Shown in pieces: positions 47,028 to 56,765 of a DNA stretch of 64,000 bases. Numbering within the stretch: position 1 is the first letter of the stretch; each line of letters starts with the position of its first letter. The stretch is from Corynebacterium sp. 122RC1 (GTDB lineage Bacteria; Actinomycetota; Actinomycetes; Mycobacteriales; Mycobacteriaceae). The stretch is from assembly GCF_024580955.1 (NCBI RefSeq), contig NZ_JANIKD010000011.1, positions 1 through 64,000 on the forward strand. The letters are read 5' to 3'. Under the pieces are notes generated by a model. That model had not been told where the DNA came from and searched no databases. It saw only the letters and a list, made by a program, of their open reading frames with translations. The position numbers and the translations under genes are program-made.

Positions 47028-47043
47028 TGTGGTGTTTTTCACG
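47028..47043 (-). promoter_or_regulatory. Possible GlxR (cAMP-receptor) site upstream of mdh
   Basis: TGTGG-N6-TCACG fits the corynebacterial GlxR consensus TGTGA-N6-TCACA at eight of ten fixed positions. Placed about 200 bases upstream of mdh. Confidence 0.35.
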
Positions 47044-47165
47044 CAAACGCCCGCACAAAGCGCACGCCATGTTGCTGAGTGAGCCGCGTCAAAGCGTTGC
47101 CCCTAGGGTATCGTGCCTCACGTTTCTTTGCCGCACAAGTATGCATTTTTGCAGGTAGAAACGAT

Positions 47166-47186
47166 AAGGAGAAAAATCACATGTGA
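47166..47186 (+). other. Shine-Dalgarno followed by a start-stop codon pair
   Basis: AAGGAG (47166-47171) is followed nine bases later by ATG directly joined to TGA (47181-47186). The overlapping GTG at 47183 opens a 119-codon frame to 47542 that is not recognisable as a protein. In the rest of the 750-base gap between mdh and the TetR gene no convincing gene is seen. Confidence 0.3.
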
Positions 47187-47574
47187 ATCCCCTCTCATTC
47201 GGACACAAAACAAACTTTTCCAAAAGTGTTGTGACTTTTTTACTGAAATTCCATGCCGCTTCACCCCCAAAAGGCGCCAGTGGGGCACGGATAGATGCCC
47301 TTTGTAGGTGCAAGGCAAAAATTCGTCTATGGTTGGCGTTGTGGTTCCTGCGCCTCTTTTTCCAAAGTCAAGGCCATCAAGGTACTGCGCGCTCCACCGA
47401 GCGTGCAGCAAATCCGGGAATGTTCCCATCAAAACTTCACACGGTAGGTCACAAGGGTTTCGCAGTTCACGCTTTTCGCTCAACGCAGCCCTTAAGGTTC
47501 CTACCTCAGCTCCGGCAAGCACACCGCAACAACCAAAGATAGAAAGCTCTTGATTGAAAAGGATTGATTGATCC

Positions 47575-48441
47575 GTGCGCTTTTCAGAACAACGGGTAGA
47601 CCCAAACTCAAACCCCGAGTCCGAATCCGGGACTGGATCCGTGTTCCCCGCTGACTTTGAGGGGCAGGAGAATTCCTCTGCTGCGTTTGGAGCCAAGGGC
47701 AGTGCCCAGACCGGCATGGATGACGCACCCTCTGAGGCAACCCGGGAAGCAGTGTTGGAAACCGCGCTGCAGTCGTTTGCCACCTTGGGGTTTGCAAAGA
47801 CGCGTCTGGAGGAGATCGCGCGGGAATCTGGGATGTCTAAGCGCATGATTCACTACCACTTTGGGGACAAGCGCGGCCTATATAACCAGTGCATCATCCG
47901 TGCTATCCAGCTTCTGCGCCCCACCGCATTGGAGATGCAAATTGACTCCAACGTGCCAGTGGAAGGCATCCGCAAGGTTGTGGAAGCAGTGTTCGGTTGC
48001 TACGTAGATCATCCACAGGCAGCCCGCCTGCTGGCTATCGAAAACATCTACCACCACGGCACGATGAGCGACGCCAACTCGCTCCTCGACCAGTCCCCCA
48101 CGTTCCTCCAGCTCGACAAGCTGCTCATGGTTGGTCAGGACTCAGGCGCCTTCCGCCCAGGTATTGCCGCCCAAGACATTTTCACCCTGATCGCTTCCCT
48201 AGCGCACTTCCGCATCAACGCCCGCTACACCACCATGCACCTCTACGGCATGGACTACATGGATGAGGAAAACACCGAGGGCATGAAGCGCCTGGTGGTG
48301 GACACCGTCCTGGCGTTTCTCACCAGCAACCTGAAGTCCACAGAAAGCGTAAGCTATCTGGTCACCCGCGACGTCACCGAGGATTCGCTATCTCACGACG
48401 GCGACGGCTTCTACGAAATCGGCGCGGACCCATTTGAATAA
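47575..48441 (+). CDS. TetR-family transcriptional regulator
   Basis: One-component regulator of up to 288 residues. The TetR DNA-binding domain is at about residues 57-106 (AVLETALQSFATLGFAKTRLEEIARESGMSKRMIHYHFGDKRGLY); the rest is the ligand-binding helical domain. The first ~47 residues are Ser/Glu/Pro-rich and may not be translated: ATG at 47716 is the alternative to the GTG at 47575. The gene is divergent from mdh, a conserved placement, but its ligand is unknown. Confidence 0.87.
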   Translation: MRFSEQRVDPNSNPESESGTGSVFPADFEGQENSSAAFGAKGSAQTGMDDAPSEATREAVLETALQSFATLGFAKTRLEEIARESGMSKRMIHYHFGDKRGLYNQCIIRAIQLLRPTALEMQIDSNVPVEGIRKVVEAVFGCYVDHPQAARLLAIENIYHHGTMSDANSLLDQSPTFLQLDKLLMVGQDSGAFRPGIAAQDIFTLIASLAHFRINARYTTMHLYGMDYMDEENTEGMKRLVVDTVLAFLTSNLKSTESVSYLVTRDVTEDSLSHDGDGFYEIGADPFE

Positions 48442-48446
48442 ACGTC

Positions 48447-48480
48447 ATCCTCCGGGCGAAAGCCCGGAGGATCTCTTTTT
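48447..48480 (+). terminator. Intrinsic terminator of the TetR gene
   Basis: Perfect 11-bp stem (48447-48457 with 48462-48472) with a GAAA loop, followed by CTCTTTTT. It may also stop clpX transcription from the other side. Confidence 0.92.
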
Positions 48481-48540
48481 CAGCCCCTCCCACCGCGCCC
48501 CATCCTTCACCTGGTGAATTACGGGAGCCTTGGGGCGTGG

Positions 48541-49812
48541 TTACGCGCTCTTTTCTTCAAACTCCACGAGCTGCGGCTCGGCCTCGCCGCGGGCTACGGC
48601 CGCATTGATCACAACCTGGGCGACGTCCTCACGGTCCGGGATGTCATACATCACCGGCAGGAGCAGCTCCTCCACGATGGCGCGAAGACCACGGGCGCCG
48701 GTGCCACGCTCAAGAGCTTGGTCAGCGATTACCTCGAGGGCATCTTGCTCGATGACCAGCTCCACGCCATCCATTTCAAACAGGCGCTGGTACTGGCGCA
48801 CCAGGGAGTTCTTCGGTTCGGTAAGCACCTTCACCAGCGATGCCTGGTCCAGGTTGCTAACGGTGGCAACGATCGGTAGGCGGCCGATGAACTCTGGGAT
48901 CAGGCCGAATTTCACCAGGTCCTCGGGGCGGACTTCCTTGAAGATGTCTACCTCGTCGCGCTCCTGCTTGGTGGTGAGCTCAGCACCGAAGCCGAGGCCT
49001 TTCTTGCCGCGGCGCTCCTCGATCACCTTCTCCAGGCCAGCGAAAGCGCCGGCCACGATGAACAGGATGTTGGAGGTATCCAGCTGGATGAACTCCTGGT
49101 TGGGGTGCTTGCGTCCACCTTGCGGCGGGATAGAAGCCACGGTTCCCTCAAGGATTTTCAGTAGGGCTTGCTGCACGCCTTCGCCGGAAACGTCGCGAGT
49201 GATAGAGGGGTTGTCAGACTTGCGGGAGATCTTGTCTACCTCATCAACGTAGATGATGCCGCGCTGCGCACGAGCAACGTCAAAATCTGCGGCCTGCAGC
49301 AGTTTGAGCAGGATGTTTTCCACGTCCTCACCCACATAGCCCGCTTCGGTGAGGCTGGTTGCGTCAGCAATGGCGAAAGGCACGTCCAGCAGGCGCGCAA
49401 GAGTTTGCGCGAGGTAAGTTTTGCCGGAGCCGGTTGGGCCGAGCAGCAAAATGTTGGACTTCTGCAGCTCCGCCTCATCCTCTTTGGGCTTTCGGCCGGA
49501 CGCCGCGCGGGCCTCCTCAGTGCGCACGCGCTTGTAGTGGTTGTACACCGCAACGGCGAGAGTGCGCTTCGCCGCCTCTTGGCCAATCACATAGGTGTCC
49601 AGGAACGCCGAAATCTCTGAAGGTTTGGGGAGCTTCGTGCCGGTATCTTTGGTCTCTTGCTCCGCCTTGGAGAACTCTTCCTCGATGATCTCGTTGCACA
49701 GCTCAATGCATTCGTCGCAGATGTACACGCCGCCACCGGCGATGAGCTTTTTCACCTGCTTCTGGCTCTTGCCACAAAATGAGCATTTGAGCAGATCAGC
49801 GGTTTCCTGCAT
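48541..49812 (-). CDS. clpX: ATP-dependent unfoldase ClpX
   Basis: AAA+ unfoldase feeding substrates to ClpP1P2, 423 residues. The N-terminal zinc domain has [18 protein letters not shown] and ICDECIELC; Walker A is [14 protein letters not shown] and Walker B YVDEVDKI. The ATG at 49810-49812 is the conserved start. Separated from the clpP genes by the pabABC fusion gene. Confidence 0.97.
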   Translation of the reverse strand: MQETADLLKCSFCGKSQKQVKKLIAGGGVYICDECIELCNEIIEEEFSKAEQETKDTGTKLPKPSEISAFLDTYVIGQEAAKRTLAVAVYNHYKRVRTEEARAASGRKPKEDEAELQKSNILLLGPTGSGKTYLAQTLARLLDVPFAIADATSLTEAGYVGEDVENILLKLLQAADFDVARAQRGIIYVDEVDKISRKSDNPSITRDVSGEGVQQALLKILEGTVASIPPQGGRKHPNQEFIQLDTSNILFIVAGAFAGLEKVIEERRGKKGLGFGAELTTKQERDEVDIFKEVRPEDLVKFGLIPEFIGRLPIVATVSNLDQASLVKVLTEPKNSLVRQYQRLFEMDGVELVIEQDALEVIADQALERGTGARGLRAIVEELLLPVMYDIPDREDVAQVVINAAVARGEAEPQLVEFEEKSA

Positions 49813-50016
49813 GTGTGCTATGCCTATCTTTCTGCCACTGTTGGCGTGTGGTGTGCTGCCATTTCTTGGGCTTATTGGGGCCGCGGTTGCGTTCTGGACG
49901 GCGAAGCTGTGCCACACCGGATACCCATTCCCCAACGCGCTCCATCGCTGCAACGCGTCAAGGCACGATTTGTTCCCGGTGTTATTCGTGATCACCCCAA
50001 AGCAATCATACGTACT

Positions 50017-52464
50017 TTACACGGCTTGCCAACCGGAGTGTTCGAGGCGCCGCCGAAACTGCGCAAGCCGCTGCGCATTCACAGGATTCGGGGTGCCGTC
50101 GGCCCAGCGCGCAGGGGTGATTCCATGCACCGCATTCAGCACCCACACCTCCTTTTGCTGCAACTGTCCAAGGGTCAGCGCCTCCGCACGCACGGGGATT
50201 TCCATCGCCTGCGCGATCTCCCGCACCAGGGCCTCGGTCACCGACGCCAACCGCGGCGCATCCATGACCACCATCCCCTGGGAGTCAAAGGCAACTAGGC
50301 TTCCGGAGGTTGTCTCCGCGGCGATCAGCTCCACCCCTCGACTCTCCAGCCCGGCGCGCCGCCGCAGTAACACTTGCTCGCCTTTCCGACGCAACCTGGT
50401 GAGCAATGCAAACTCCGGCCCCTTCACCTCGGGGTGTGCGATCTCGCACTCCACTGCTCCCAACACAGTTTCCTCGCGCAATTGTGGCACTTCCCGCAGC
50501 GTCACCTGCAATCCGCCAGCGCTCATGGATAGCCGCGGCCACCAGGTGCCTTCGGGAAACCGCAGCGTGCGCAGCGCCTGCTCAGCTTCCTCACCGATGG
50601 GAATGCCCATGAGGGCGCATCCGCGTCGCAGTCGTTGAATGTGCAGGTCCCAGCCCTGCACCGCCCCTTCTCGCACAATGAAGGATTCCACTACCTCCAC
50701 TCCGGGGAAGGGTTGGCCCACGAGTTCGAGCAGCGGGCGGGCCTTGGTGTGCAGCTCTTGGTATTCCTTGGCTGGCTCCGAGAGCGCGATGATCGCCCCA
50801 CCCACTCCGTAGCTCAGGCGCCCATTGTGAATGACGGCGGTGCGAATGGCCATGGCGAGGTCTGCCTCTCCCAACTCACTCACCCAGCCAATGCATCCCG
50901 AATACACACCCCTCGGGCCGGATTCCAATTCGTTGATGATCTCCATGGTGCGCTGTTTCGGCGCGCCGGTCATGGACCCACCGGGAAACGGCACGCGCAC
51001 CGACTGCTGGATGGGCGCCACCAGGTCTGCCTCGATGGTGCTTACCAGCTGGTGCACCCCTGGGAAGGTGCGTACCGCGAAGAGTTCGGGCACGCGCACG
51101 TTGCGGCCCACCTGCGCGAGGTCATGGCGCACCAAGTCCACCACCATCAGGTTCTCCGCCCGATCCTTGGGGTTGCTGCCCAGATCTTCGGCGAGGCGCG
51201 CGTCTTCTCCCGGTGTATTCCCGCGCGGCCGGGTCCCCTTGATGGGCTCGCTGGAAATCACTCGGCCAGTAACGCCACCACCAGCGCCACAACGAATACT
51301 GAGGTAACGCTCGGGTGAAACGCTCGCCACCGCGAAATCACCCAGGCGGAGGAAGCTGCGCATCGGTGCCGGGGTGACGTTTCGCAGTTTCGCGTACACC
51401 GCCAGCGGGTCGCCCTCAACGGTGCAGGATAGTTGCGTAGTCAAGCACACCTCGTAGGTTTCCCCTTGGCGGATTAGCTCCTGGCATTGCTCGATCATCT
51501 CCAGGTAGCGCTCATGCGTGTCCCGCATCTCCAGCGCGCCAAAGCGCAGATGCCCCAACGCCAACTTGGTGCCCGCTACGTGATCGATCATTGCCCAGGC
51601 CTGTGTAAACCAGGGCCCTGCCTGCGTGGCGATCAGCTCCACCTCACTCTCACGGATCACGATCACTTCTGCGGCATAGAAGAAGCGCTCGCTCCCCTCA
51701 TATTCCTTACAGCCAAACCAACCAGGCCCCACTCCTCTCTCCGCCTCGGACCTCGCCGCCCGCACCTGCACTGCGTCCAAGGTGACGCTGGGGGCGTCGG
51801 AAACTGCGATGATCGCCTCTCCCCCGAACTCCAGGAGCACTGCGTTTTCTTTGCCTTCCGACGCCGCCCGGAACACACTCAGCGGGTCCGCGTGGGTGTT
51901 GCGGCGCTCGCGGTGCCAGGTGGGGGTGGCGAGCGCGAGGAAATTGGCAATGAGCTGCTCGCCGAATGTGGAACAGATCGACTCGGGGTGGAATTGCACG
52001 CCCCAATGATTGCCGATCACCCCAGCCATGATGATGCCTTCGCCGTTGGTGGCTAGCACTTCCATGTCTGTGCGGCCCACGACGAGCGAGTGGTAGCGAA
52101 CCACCTCGTAACTCTGCGGGATGCCGGCGAACAGCGGCGAACCCGTGTGCGTGATGGTATCCACAAAGCCATGCACCGGGGTTGGGGCGAGCTCCACCGT
52201 GCCACCATGGAAATGCGCGATCGCTTGAAAGCCCAGGCAGACGCCCAGCACGGGAATCCCGGAGGCGAGGACGGCGGTGCTGATGCCGATATCTTCGGGG
52301 TGCTCCGGGCGGCCGGGCCCCGGTGAGAGGATCGCGGCGGTGTAACGGCTGAGGTCTGGGAGAGGATCGTTGTTGGCAATCACATGTGGCTGCTCGCCCA
52401 GCCCCCGCAGAAGCTCCACCAGGTTAAAGGTAAAAGAATCATGGTTATCAACAACGAGGATCAC
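50017..52464 (-). CDS. Fused PabA-PabB-PabC: aminodeoxychorismate synthase plus 4-amino-4-deoxychorismate lyase-type domain
   Basis: Makes p-aminobenzoate for folate from chorismate and glutamine. The 815 residues hold three domains. Residues ~1-185 are the glutamine amidotransferase (Cys76 in LGVCLGFQA, His159 and Glu161 in FHPES). Residues ~225-600 are the chorismate-binding PabB part (PIKGT motif, GSMTGAPKQRTMEIINELE). Residues ~605-815 are a class IV aminotransferase-like domain resembling PabC (FIVREGAVQGWDLHIQRLRRG, a candidate PLP lysine in HPEVKGPEF, and GSLVAFDSQGMVVMDAP). The GTG at 52464 with AAGGTG upstream is preferred over 52473. It lies between clpX and clpP2. Confidence 0.9.
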   Translation of the reverse strand: MILVVDNHDSFTFNLVELLRGLGEQPHVIANNDPLPDLSRYTAAILSPGPGRPEHPEDIGISTAVLASGIPVLGVCLGFQAIAHFHGGTVELAPTPVHGFVDTITHTGSPLFAGIPQSYEVVRYHSLVVGRTDMEVLATNGEGIIMAGVIGNHWGVQFHPESICSTFGEQLIANFLALATPTWHRERRNTHADPLSVFRAASEGKENAVLLEFGGEAIIAVSDAPSVTLDAVQVRAARSEAERGVGPGWFGCKEYEGSERFFYAAEVIVIRESEVELIATQAGPWFTQAWAMIDHVAGTKLALGHLRFGALEMRDTHERYLEMIEQCQELIRQGETYEVCLTTQLSCTVEGDPLAVYAKLRNVTPAPMRSFLRLGDFAVASVSPERYLSIRCGAGGGVTGRVISSEPIKGTRPRGNTPGEDARLAEDLGSNPKDRAENLMVVDLVRHDLAQVGRNVRVPELFAVRTFPGVHQLVSTIEADLVAPIQQSVRVPFPGGSMTGAPKQRTMEIINELESGPRGVYSGCIGWVSELGEADLAMAIRTAVIHNGRLSYGVGGAIIALSEPAKEYQELHTKARPLLELVGQPFPGVEVVESFIVREGAVQGWDLHIQRLRRGCALMGIPIGEEAEQALRTLRFPEGTWWPRLSMSAGGLQVTLREVPQLREETVLGAVECEIAHPEVKGPEFALLTRLRRKGEQVLLRRRAGLESRGVELIAAETTSGSLVAFDSQGMVVMDAPRLASVTEALVREIAQAMEIPVRAEALTLGQLQQKEVWVLNAVHGITPARWADGTPNPVNAQRLAQFRRRLEHSGWQAV

Positions 52465-52652
52465 ACAAGTCACCTTAGTGGCTGTGGTCTAAAGTGTTCC
52501 CATGCCGAGTAAACCGTCGAGCCATGCCTTGTTGTATGCCGACTGCGCCGAACTTTCCCGCCCGATCCTTCAACAGTCAGGTTTGGTGCGGATCACCACT
52601 ACAACCCCGTACATTTGGCGAAGGTGAAGGGTTGGAATTGGGGTCAGGGGCG

Positions 52653-52754
52653 CGTTGGTAGATAGCTAAAAGTCGATAGGACCCGATTTTCCCCAAAACC
52701 CGCCGCCCTATCGACCAACGCCACGGCCTATCGACTTTGAGCTATCGACCAACG
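52653..52754. repeat. 28-base inverted repeat with internal third copy
   Basis: Arms 52653-52680 and 52727-52754 are complementary at 26 of 28 positions. The 46-base loop holds a third copy of the arm end (CTATCGACCAACG at 52708-52720). It lies between the clpP2 terminator and the pabABC gene. The form is that of a REP/MITE-like intergenic element. Confidence 0.85.
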
Positions 52755-52786
52755 CTTGCACACCCGCCCACCACTGGCCCGGAACC

Positions 52787-52825
52787 CGCAAAGGCGCCTC
52801 GCACAACTCACTGTGCGAGGCGCCT
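52787..52825 (-). terminator. Intrinsic terminator of clpP1-clpP2
   Basis: Perfect 14-bp stem (52792-52805 with 52812-52825) and six-base loop, 17 bases past the clpP2 stop, with TTTGCGG following on the minus strand. Confidence 0.88.
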
Positions 52826-52842
52826 CCAGCTCATCCGAAGTG

Positions 52843-53457
52843 TTAGCCGTTGAGCTTGCGGTAATCAAACACCTGGTCAATGATGCCGTACTCCACTGCC
52901 TCTTCGGCGGTGAGGATCTTGTCACGGTCGGTGTCAATGGCGATCTGCTCGGCGCTGCGGCCGGTGTGGCGGGAAAGCGTTTGCTCCATCAAGGTACGCA
53001 TACGCTGGATTTCGGCCGCCTGAATCTCCAGGTCAGACACCTGGCCTTGAGTGCCCTGGGTGGCAGGCTGGTGGATCAGGACGCGCGCATTTGGCAGGGC
53101 CGCGCGCTTGCCCGGTGCACCTGCGGCAAGCAGCACCGCAGCGGCGGAAGCAGCCTGGCCGAGGCAGACGGTGCGCACGTCGGGACGCACGTACTGCATG
53201 GTGTCATAGATTGCCATGAGCGAGGTGAAGGAGCCACCTGGGGAATTGATGTACATGGTGATGTCGCGGTCTGGGTCGAGGCCCTCGAGTACGAGCAACT
53301 GCGCCATGATGTCGTTTGCCGAGGTGTCATCCACCTGGGTGCCCAGGAAGATGATGCGCTCCTCGAAGAGCTTGGCGTAAGGGTTGGTTTCTTTGGTGCC
53401 GTATGCAGACTGCTCAATGAAGGATGGCAGCACATAGCGTGCGGATGGCATTTGCAT
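52843..53457 (-). CDS. clpP2: ATP-dependent Clp protease proteolytic subunit ClpP2
   Basis: One of two paralogous subunits of the mixed ClpP1P2 barrel, 204 residues. The catalytic Ser is in [14 protein letters not shown], the His in [14 protein letters not shown], and the oxyanion GGS in [11 protein letters not shown]. Lies 31 bases after clpP1 in one operon. Alternative starts MQM/MPSAR differ by two residues. Confidence 0.96.
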   Translation of the reverse strand: MQMPSARYVLPSFIEQSAYGTKETNPYAKLFEERIIFLGTQVDDTSANDIMAQLLVLEGLDPDRDITMYINSPGGSFTSLMAIYDTMQYVRPDVRTVCLGQAASAAAVLLAAGAPGKRAALPNARVLIHQPATQGTQGQVSDLEIQAAEIQRMRTLMEQTLSRHTGRSAEQIAIDTDRDKILTAEEAVEYGIIDQVFDYRKLNG

Positions 53458-53488
53458 TGTGGGAGTTCCTCCTGGTTAGGCAGTGTGC

Positions 53489-54085
53489 TTAGTTGGACAG
53501 CGGGCCGCGAGCGGACTCGATAACGTGGTCAACGATGCCATACTCCTTGGCCTGCTGGGCGGTGAACCAGCGGTCACGGTCGGAGTCCTTGGTGATCTGC
53601 TCGAAGGTCTGACCGGTGTGCTCAGCGATCAGCTCAGCCATCTCGCGCTTAGTCTGCGCAAACTGCTCAGCCTGAATGGCGATGTCTGCCGCAGTACCGC
53701 CAACGCCTGCGGAAGGCTGGTGCATCATAATGCGAGCGTGCGGCAGAGCATAGCGTTTGCCTTTGGTGCCGCCGGAGAGCAGGAACTGGCCCATCGACGC
53801 CGCCAAACCCATGCCATAGGTTGCGATGTCACATGGGGAGTAACGCATGGTGTCATAAATAGCCATGCCGGCAGTCACGGAGCCGCCTGGGGAGTTGATG
53901 TAAAGCGAAATGTCACGCGTTGGATCCTCGGCGGAAAGCAGCAGGATCTGCGCGCAGAGCTTATTCGCGATCTCATCATCAACCTGGGTCCCCAGGAAAA
54001 TAATGCGTTCGCGCAACAGGCGCTCATACACGGAGTCGCTCAGGTTCATACCTGAGCCAGCCTGCATCAAGATCTTGTCAGTCAT
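53489..54085 (-). CDS. clpP1: ATP-dependent Clp protease proteolytic subunit ClpP1
   Basis: 198 residues, paralogue of ClpP2. Catalytic Ser in GMGLAASMGQFLLSGG, His in HARIMMHQPSAG, and INSPGGSVTAGMAIYDTM. First gene of clpP1-clpP2, with AGGAGC before the ATG. A strong match to a ClgR operator lies about 160 bases upstream, agreeing with the ClgR-controlled clpP1P2 promoter of C. glutamicum. Confidence 0.96.
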   Translation of the reverse strand: MTDKILMQAGSGMNLSDSVYERLLRERIIFLGTQVDDEIANKLCAQILLLSAEDPTRDISLYINSPGGSVTAGMAIYDTMRYSPCDIATYGMGLAASMGQFLLSGGTKGKRYALPHARIMMHQPSAGVGGTAADIAIQAEQFAQTKREMAELIAEHTGQTFEQITKDSDRDRWFTAQQAKEYGIVDHVIESARGPLSN

Positions 54086-54241
54086 GGTGCTCCTAAATAT
54101 TTGCCGTTGATTTCTATGGCACTGCGGGCAATCGCTGGGGTTGGGGTCCTGGCCTGGTGCCGAAACTCCTCAACAGCATGGTTGCCCGCCTGCCATCAAT
54201 GCAACCCAGATTACCGCCTAGAGCTTCCCGGCTACCGCCCT

Positions 54242-54258
54242 GTTCGCTCTCAGCGTTC
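54242..54258 (-). promoter_or_regulatory. Probable ClgR operator of clpP1-clpP2
   Basis: The minus strand reads GAACGCTGAGAGCGAAC. It fits the published C. glutamicum ClgR consensus (W-N2-W-CGC-Y-N-A-N-R-GCG-WWS) at all fixed positions except the first W. Nothing else gene-like is seen in the 321-base gap 54086-54406. Confidence 0.65.
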
Positions 54259-54365
54259 GCGCTGCCGACGTTCACCCGGTTGGCCCAAAGCCACGCCCAA
54301 CAATCTCGCCCACACAAGCGCCCCGCAGCATGAGCAGCATGGGCACCATAACCAGCGCGAAAAGC

Positions 54366-54395
54366 AAAAAGGAGCCCCGAAGGGCTCCTTTGCGG
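54366..54395 (-). terminator. Intrinsic terminator of tig
   Basis: Stem AAAGGAGCCC (from 54369) with GGGCTCCTTT (to 54392), small loop, and TTTTTGCTTTT following on the minus strand. Confidence 0.93.
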
Positions 54396-54406
54396 AGATC
54401 TGAGGT

Positions 54407-55795
54407 TTAAGACTCCTTGGTCTCAGAAGTTGCCTCAGAAGTGGTCTCAGCGGAATCAGTACCCTCTTCCACTTCTTCCTCACCGAAGTACTCGGCTGGA
54501 TCAACCTTGTTGCCGGCCTCGTCCTTCACGGAGGTGCGGGTGATGGCGATGGCCAGGGCCTTGCCGCGGCGGACGTCGGCGAAGAGCTGAGCGATCTGAC
54601 CGGACTGGGACACCTGCGCGATGAAGGTGTTGGGGTCCATGCCGTAAGACTGGGCGGTGAACAGGATGTGGTCAGTGAGCTCCTGCTGGGAAACCTCGGG
54701 CTCCTCCTGCTCGGCCAGAGCGTCGAGGAAGAGCTGGTTGCGGATGGCCTTCTCGGCGTTCTCGCGGTTCTCTGCCTCAAAATCAGCACGGTTGGTGCCC
54801 TGGGCTGCGAGGAGGGTGTCGATCTGGTCGTCGTTGTGAGCCAGCTCGCCGTAGATCTGGTGGAGCTGTGCGTGAGCTTGCTCGTCCACCAGGCCTTCTG
54901 GGAGTGGGAACTCGGCCTGCTCGAGGGCAGCCTTGAGGACCTCGTCGCGGATGGCGGCAGCTTGGTCAGCCTTTGCCTGCTCCTTGACCTGCTCGGTCAC
55001 GGATTCGCGCAGCTCCTCAACGGTGTCAAACTCGGAGGCTTCCTGCACAAAGTCGTCATCGAGCTCAGGAAGCTTGCGCTCCTTGGTCTGCTCAACGGTC
55101 ACGGTGACGGTTGCCTTCTCGCCGGCGTGCTCGCCGAACTGCAGCTCAGCCTCGAAGTCTGCGGACTCGCCGGTCTTCAGACCGCGAAGGGCGGTGTCCA
55201 GGCCGTCGATGAGGTCACCGGCACCAACCTGGTAGGAAAGGCCCTCGGCCTTGGACTCCTCGATCTCCTTGCCGTCGATTGCAGCGGAGAGGTTGATGAT
55301 GGCGAAGTCGCCAGTCTTGAGCTTGCGCTTGGTGTCCTTCAGTTCGGAGAAGCGCTCGCGGAGGCGGTCGATCTCTGCGTCTACGGCCTCGTCGTCAGCC
55401 TTGAGCTCGGGCACCTCAACTGCGATCTTGGAGAAGTCTGGGATGGTGATCTCTGGGCGAACGTCTACCTCAGCGGTGAATTCAACAAGCTCGTTGTCTT
55501 CCAACTTGGTGACGTCGATCTGCGGCTGGCCGATCACGGCGAGCTTGTTCTCCTCAACGGCTGCCTGGTAGCGCGAAGGGAGGATGTCATTGATGACCTG
55601 ATCCAGTACGGCGCCGCGGCCGAAGCGGGCGTCGATAAGCTGGCGTGGAGCCTTGCCTCGGCGGAATCCTGGGATGGAGACTTGCTGGGCGATGGCCGCG
55701 TACGCATTGTTGATGTCACCCTGCAGCTCATCGAAAGGCACGGTGATGATGAGCTTCACGCGGGTATCGTTCAGCTTCTCGACAGAACTCTTCAC
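54407..55795 (-). CDS. tig: Trigger factor
   Basis: Ribosome-bound chaperone with prolyl isomerase domain, 462 residues. The ribosome-binding loop is [15 protein letters not shown], the PPIase domain begins at [19 protein letters not shown] and a long helical C-terminal domain follows. The tail is acidic and Ser/Thr-rich ([11 protein letters not shown]). The GTG at 55793-55795 follows AGGAG. Lies downstream of tRNA-Pro and upstream of the clpP operon, the common actinobacterial order. Confidence 0.96.
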   Translation of the reverse strand: MKSSVEKLNDTRVKLIITVPFDELQGDINNAYAAIAQQVSIPGFRRGKAPRQLIDARFGRGAVLDQVINDILPSRYQAAVEENKLAVIGQPQIDVTKLEDNELVEFTAEVDVRPEITIPDFSKIAVEVPELKADDEAVDAEIDRLRERFSELKDTKRKLKTGDFAIINLSAAIDGKEIEESKAEGLSYQVGAGDLIDGLDTALRGLKTGESADFEAELQFGEHAGEKATVTVTVEQTKERKLPELDDDFVQEASEFDTVEELRESVTEQVKEQAKADQAAAIRDEVLKAALEQAEFPLPEGLVDEQAHAQLHQIYGELAHNDDQIDTLLAAQGTNRADFEAENRENAEKAIRNQLFLDALAEQEEPEVSQQELTDHILFTAQSYGMDPNTFIAQVSQSGQIAQLFADVRRGKALAIAITRTSVKDEAGNKVDPAEYFGEEEVEEGTDSAETTSEATSETKES

Positions 55796-55884
55796 GAGTA
55801 TTTCTCCTGGTCTAATCAATAATTGGCGTAGAAATGACGTATCCCTCCACCTGAAAGAAACTTTCCAAAGTGGAGGGACATTCG

Positions 55885-55958
55885 TCGGGACGACAGGATT
55901 TGAACCTGCGACCCCCTGCTCCCAAAGCAGGTGCGCTACCAAACTGCGCCACGTCCCG
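55885..55958 (-). tRNA. tRNA-Pro (anticodon TGG)
   Basis: A 74-base cloverleaf: acceptor CGGGACG with CGTCCCG, anticodon stem CCTGC/GCAGG around TTTGGGA, and T-arm GCAGGTTCAAATCCTGT. No CCA is encoded. Confidence 0.96.
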
Positions 55959-56410
55959 TTTCCGATCCCTCGTTGGGGCTCGTAAGCAGTTTACATATTG
56001 CCAGCCGTTTTGGAAAAACGCGCTCTGAACAAACCGTAATCACACTGCCGGAAGGGCCTTCGGGACCAGGGCCTTGGCACCTTCCGAGCGATAACTATAC
56101 GGAGACGGCAAAAGAATTCAAAACCCGCAGCACAGTGAGGGTATTCAAGGACAACGCTGCGCGTACCGACGCCCCGGCGTCTGCTTCCGGCTCTCACCTC
56201 TTGTCGGAGTCGGTTGAGAATGGGAGTCAGGATGGTGACACACCCTTTACGGCACGTTTGGACACAGAAGCGCTACCCCCGTTGAAAAAGTTTTTCATAG
56301 CAAAGTTGCAGCTCAAGAGGCTTCACGGGAGATCTGACATGTGGCATATCCACGCAATCGGTGCAAAATCCAACTGATACACAAACAGACGAAATCAATT
56401 CCAAGCAACG
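55959..56410. other. Gap between the two tRNA genes with no recognised gene
   Basis: About 450 bases. Open frames on either strand show no recognisable motif and lack good start signals. A GGAAGGGCC...GGCACCTTCC imperfect inverted repeat lies near 56049-56086. No function can be proposed. Confidence 0.5.
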
Positions 56411-56447
56411 CAAAAGGCCCGCCACGTTTCCACGAGACGAGCCTTTG
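56411..56447 (-). terminator. Terminator after tRNA-Gly
   Basis: AAAGGC (56413-56418) pairs with GCCTTT (56441-56446) and TTTTG follows on the minus strand, six bases after the tRNA. Confidence 0.7.
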
Positions 56448-56452
56448 ACCAG

Positions 56453-56524
56453 AGGGAATGACGGGAATCGAACCCGCGTCTTCAGCTTGGAAGGCTGAGG
56501 TATTAGCCACTATACGACATTCCC
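56453..56524 (-). tRNA. tRNA-Gly (anticodon TCC)
   Basis: A 72-base cloverleaf: acceptor GGGAATG with CATTCCC, anticodon stem TCAGC/GCTGA around CTTCCAA, and T-arm GCGGGTTCGATTCCCGT. No CCA is encoded. Confidence 0.95.
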
Positions 56525-56752
56525 ATGCCCTAATGACGACTTACCAAGTTTAGACAATCTCACCGCTATAAAGCAAATCGGACATTTGCTTCGGCGTTGG
56601 CATGATTGCTTCTTGACACTTACTGAACACCTACTAAATCGGTCCAATTACCCCTAGAAGCAATCAATTGCACACCCACTATCACGGCTTTCCCTACCCC
56701 CGATTCTGGCTTTTCACCTTGCGCAAAGTGTGCTGCACCACCCCCTCACCTT

Positions 56753-56765
56753 TAGAATGAAAGGT
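56753..56765 (+). promoter_or_regulatory. -10 element of a leaderless promoter for the small HTH gene
   Basis: TAGAAT at 56753-56758 followed by seven bases and ATG at 56766. The ATG at 56757 overlaps the hexamer and is unlikely as a start. Confidence 0.5.

Noticed and set aside
54101-54403. Plus-strand frame of 100 codons in the clpP1-tig gap
   Set aside because: It runs through the ClgR box and the tig terminator and has no protein-like character.
55931-56377. Plus-strand frame of 148 codons across tRNA-Pro and the following gap
   Set aside because: It begins inside the antisense of the tRNA, has no ribosome-binding site and shows no recognisable motif.
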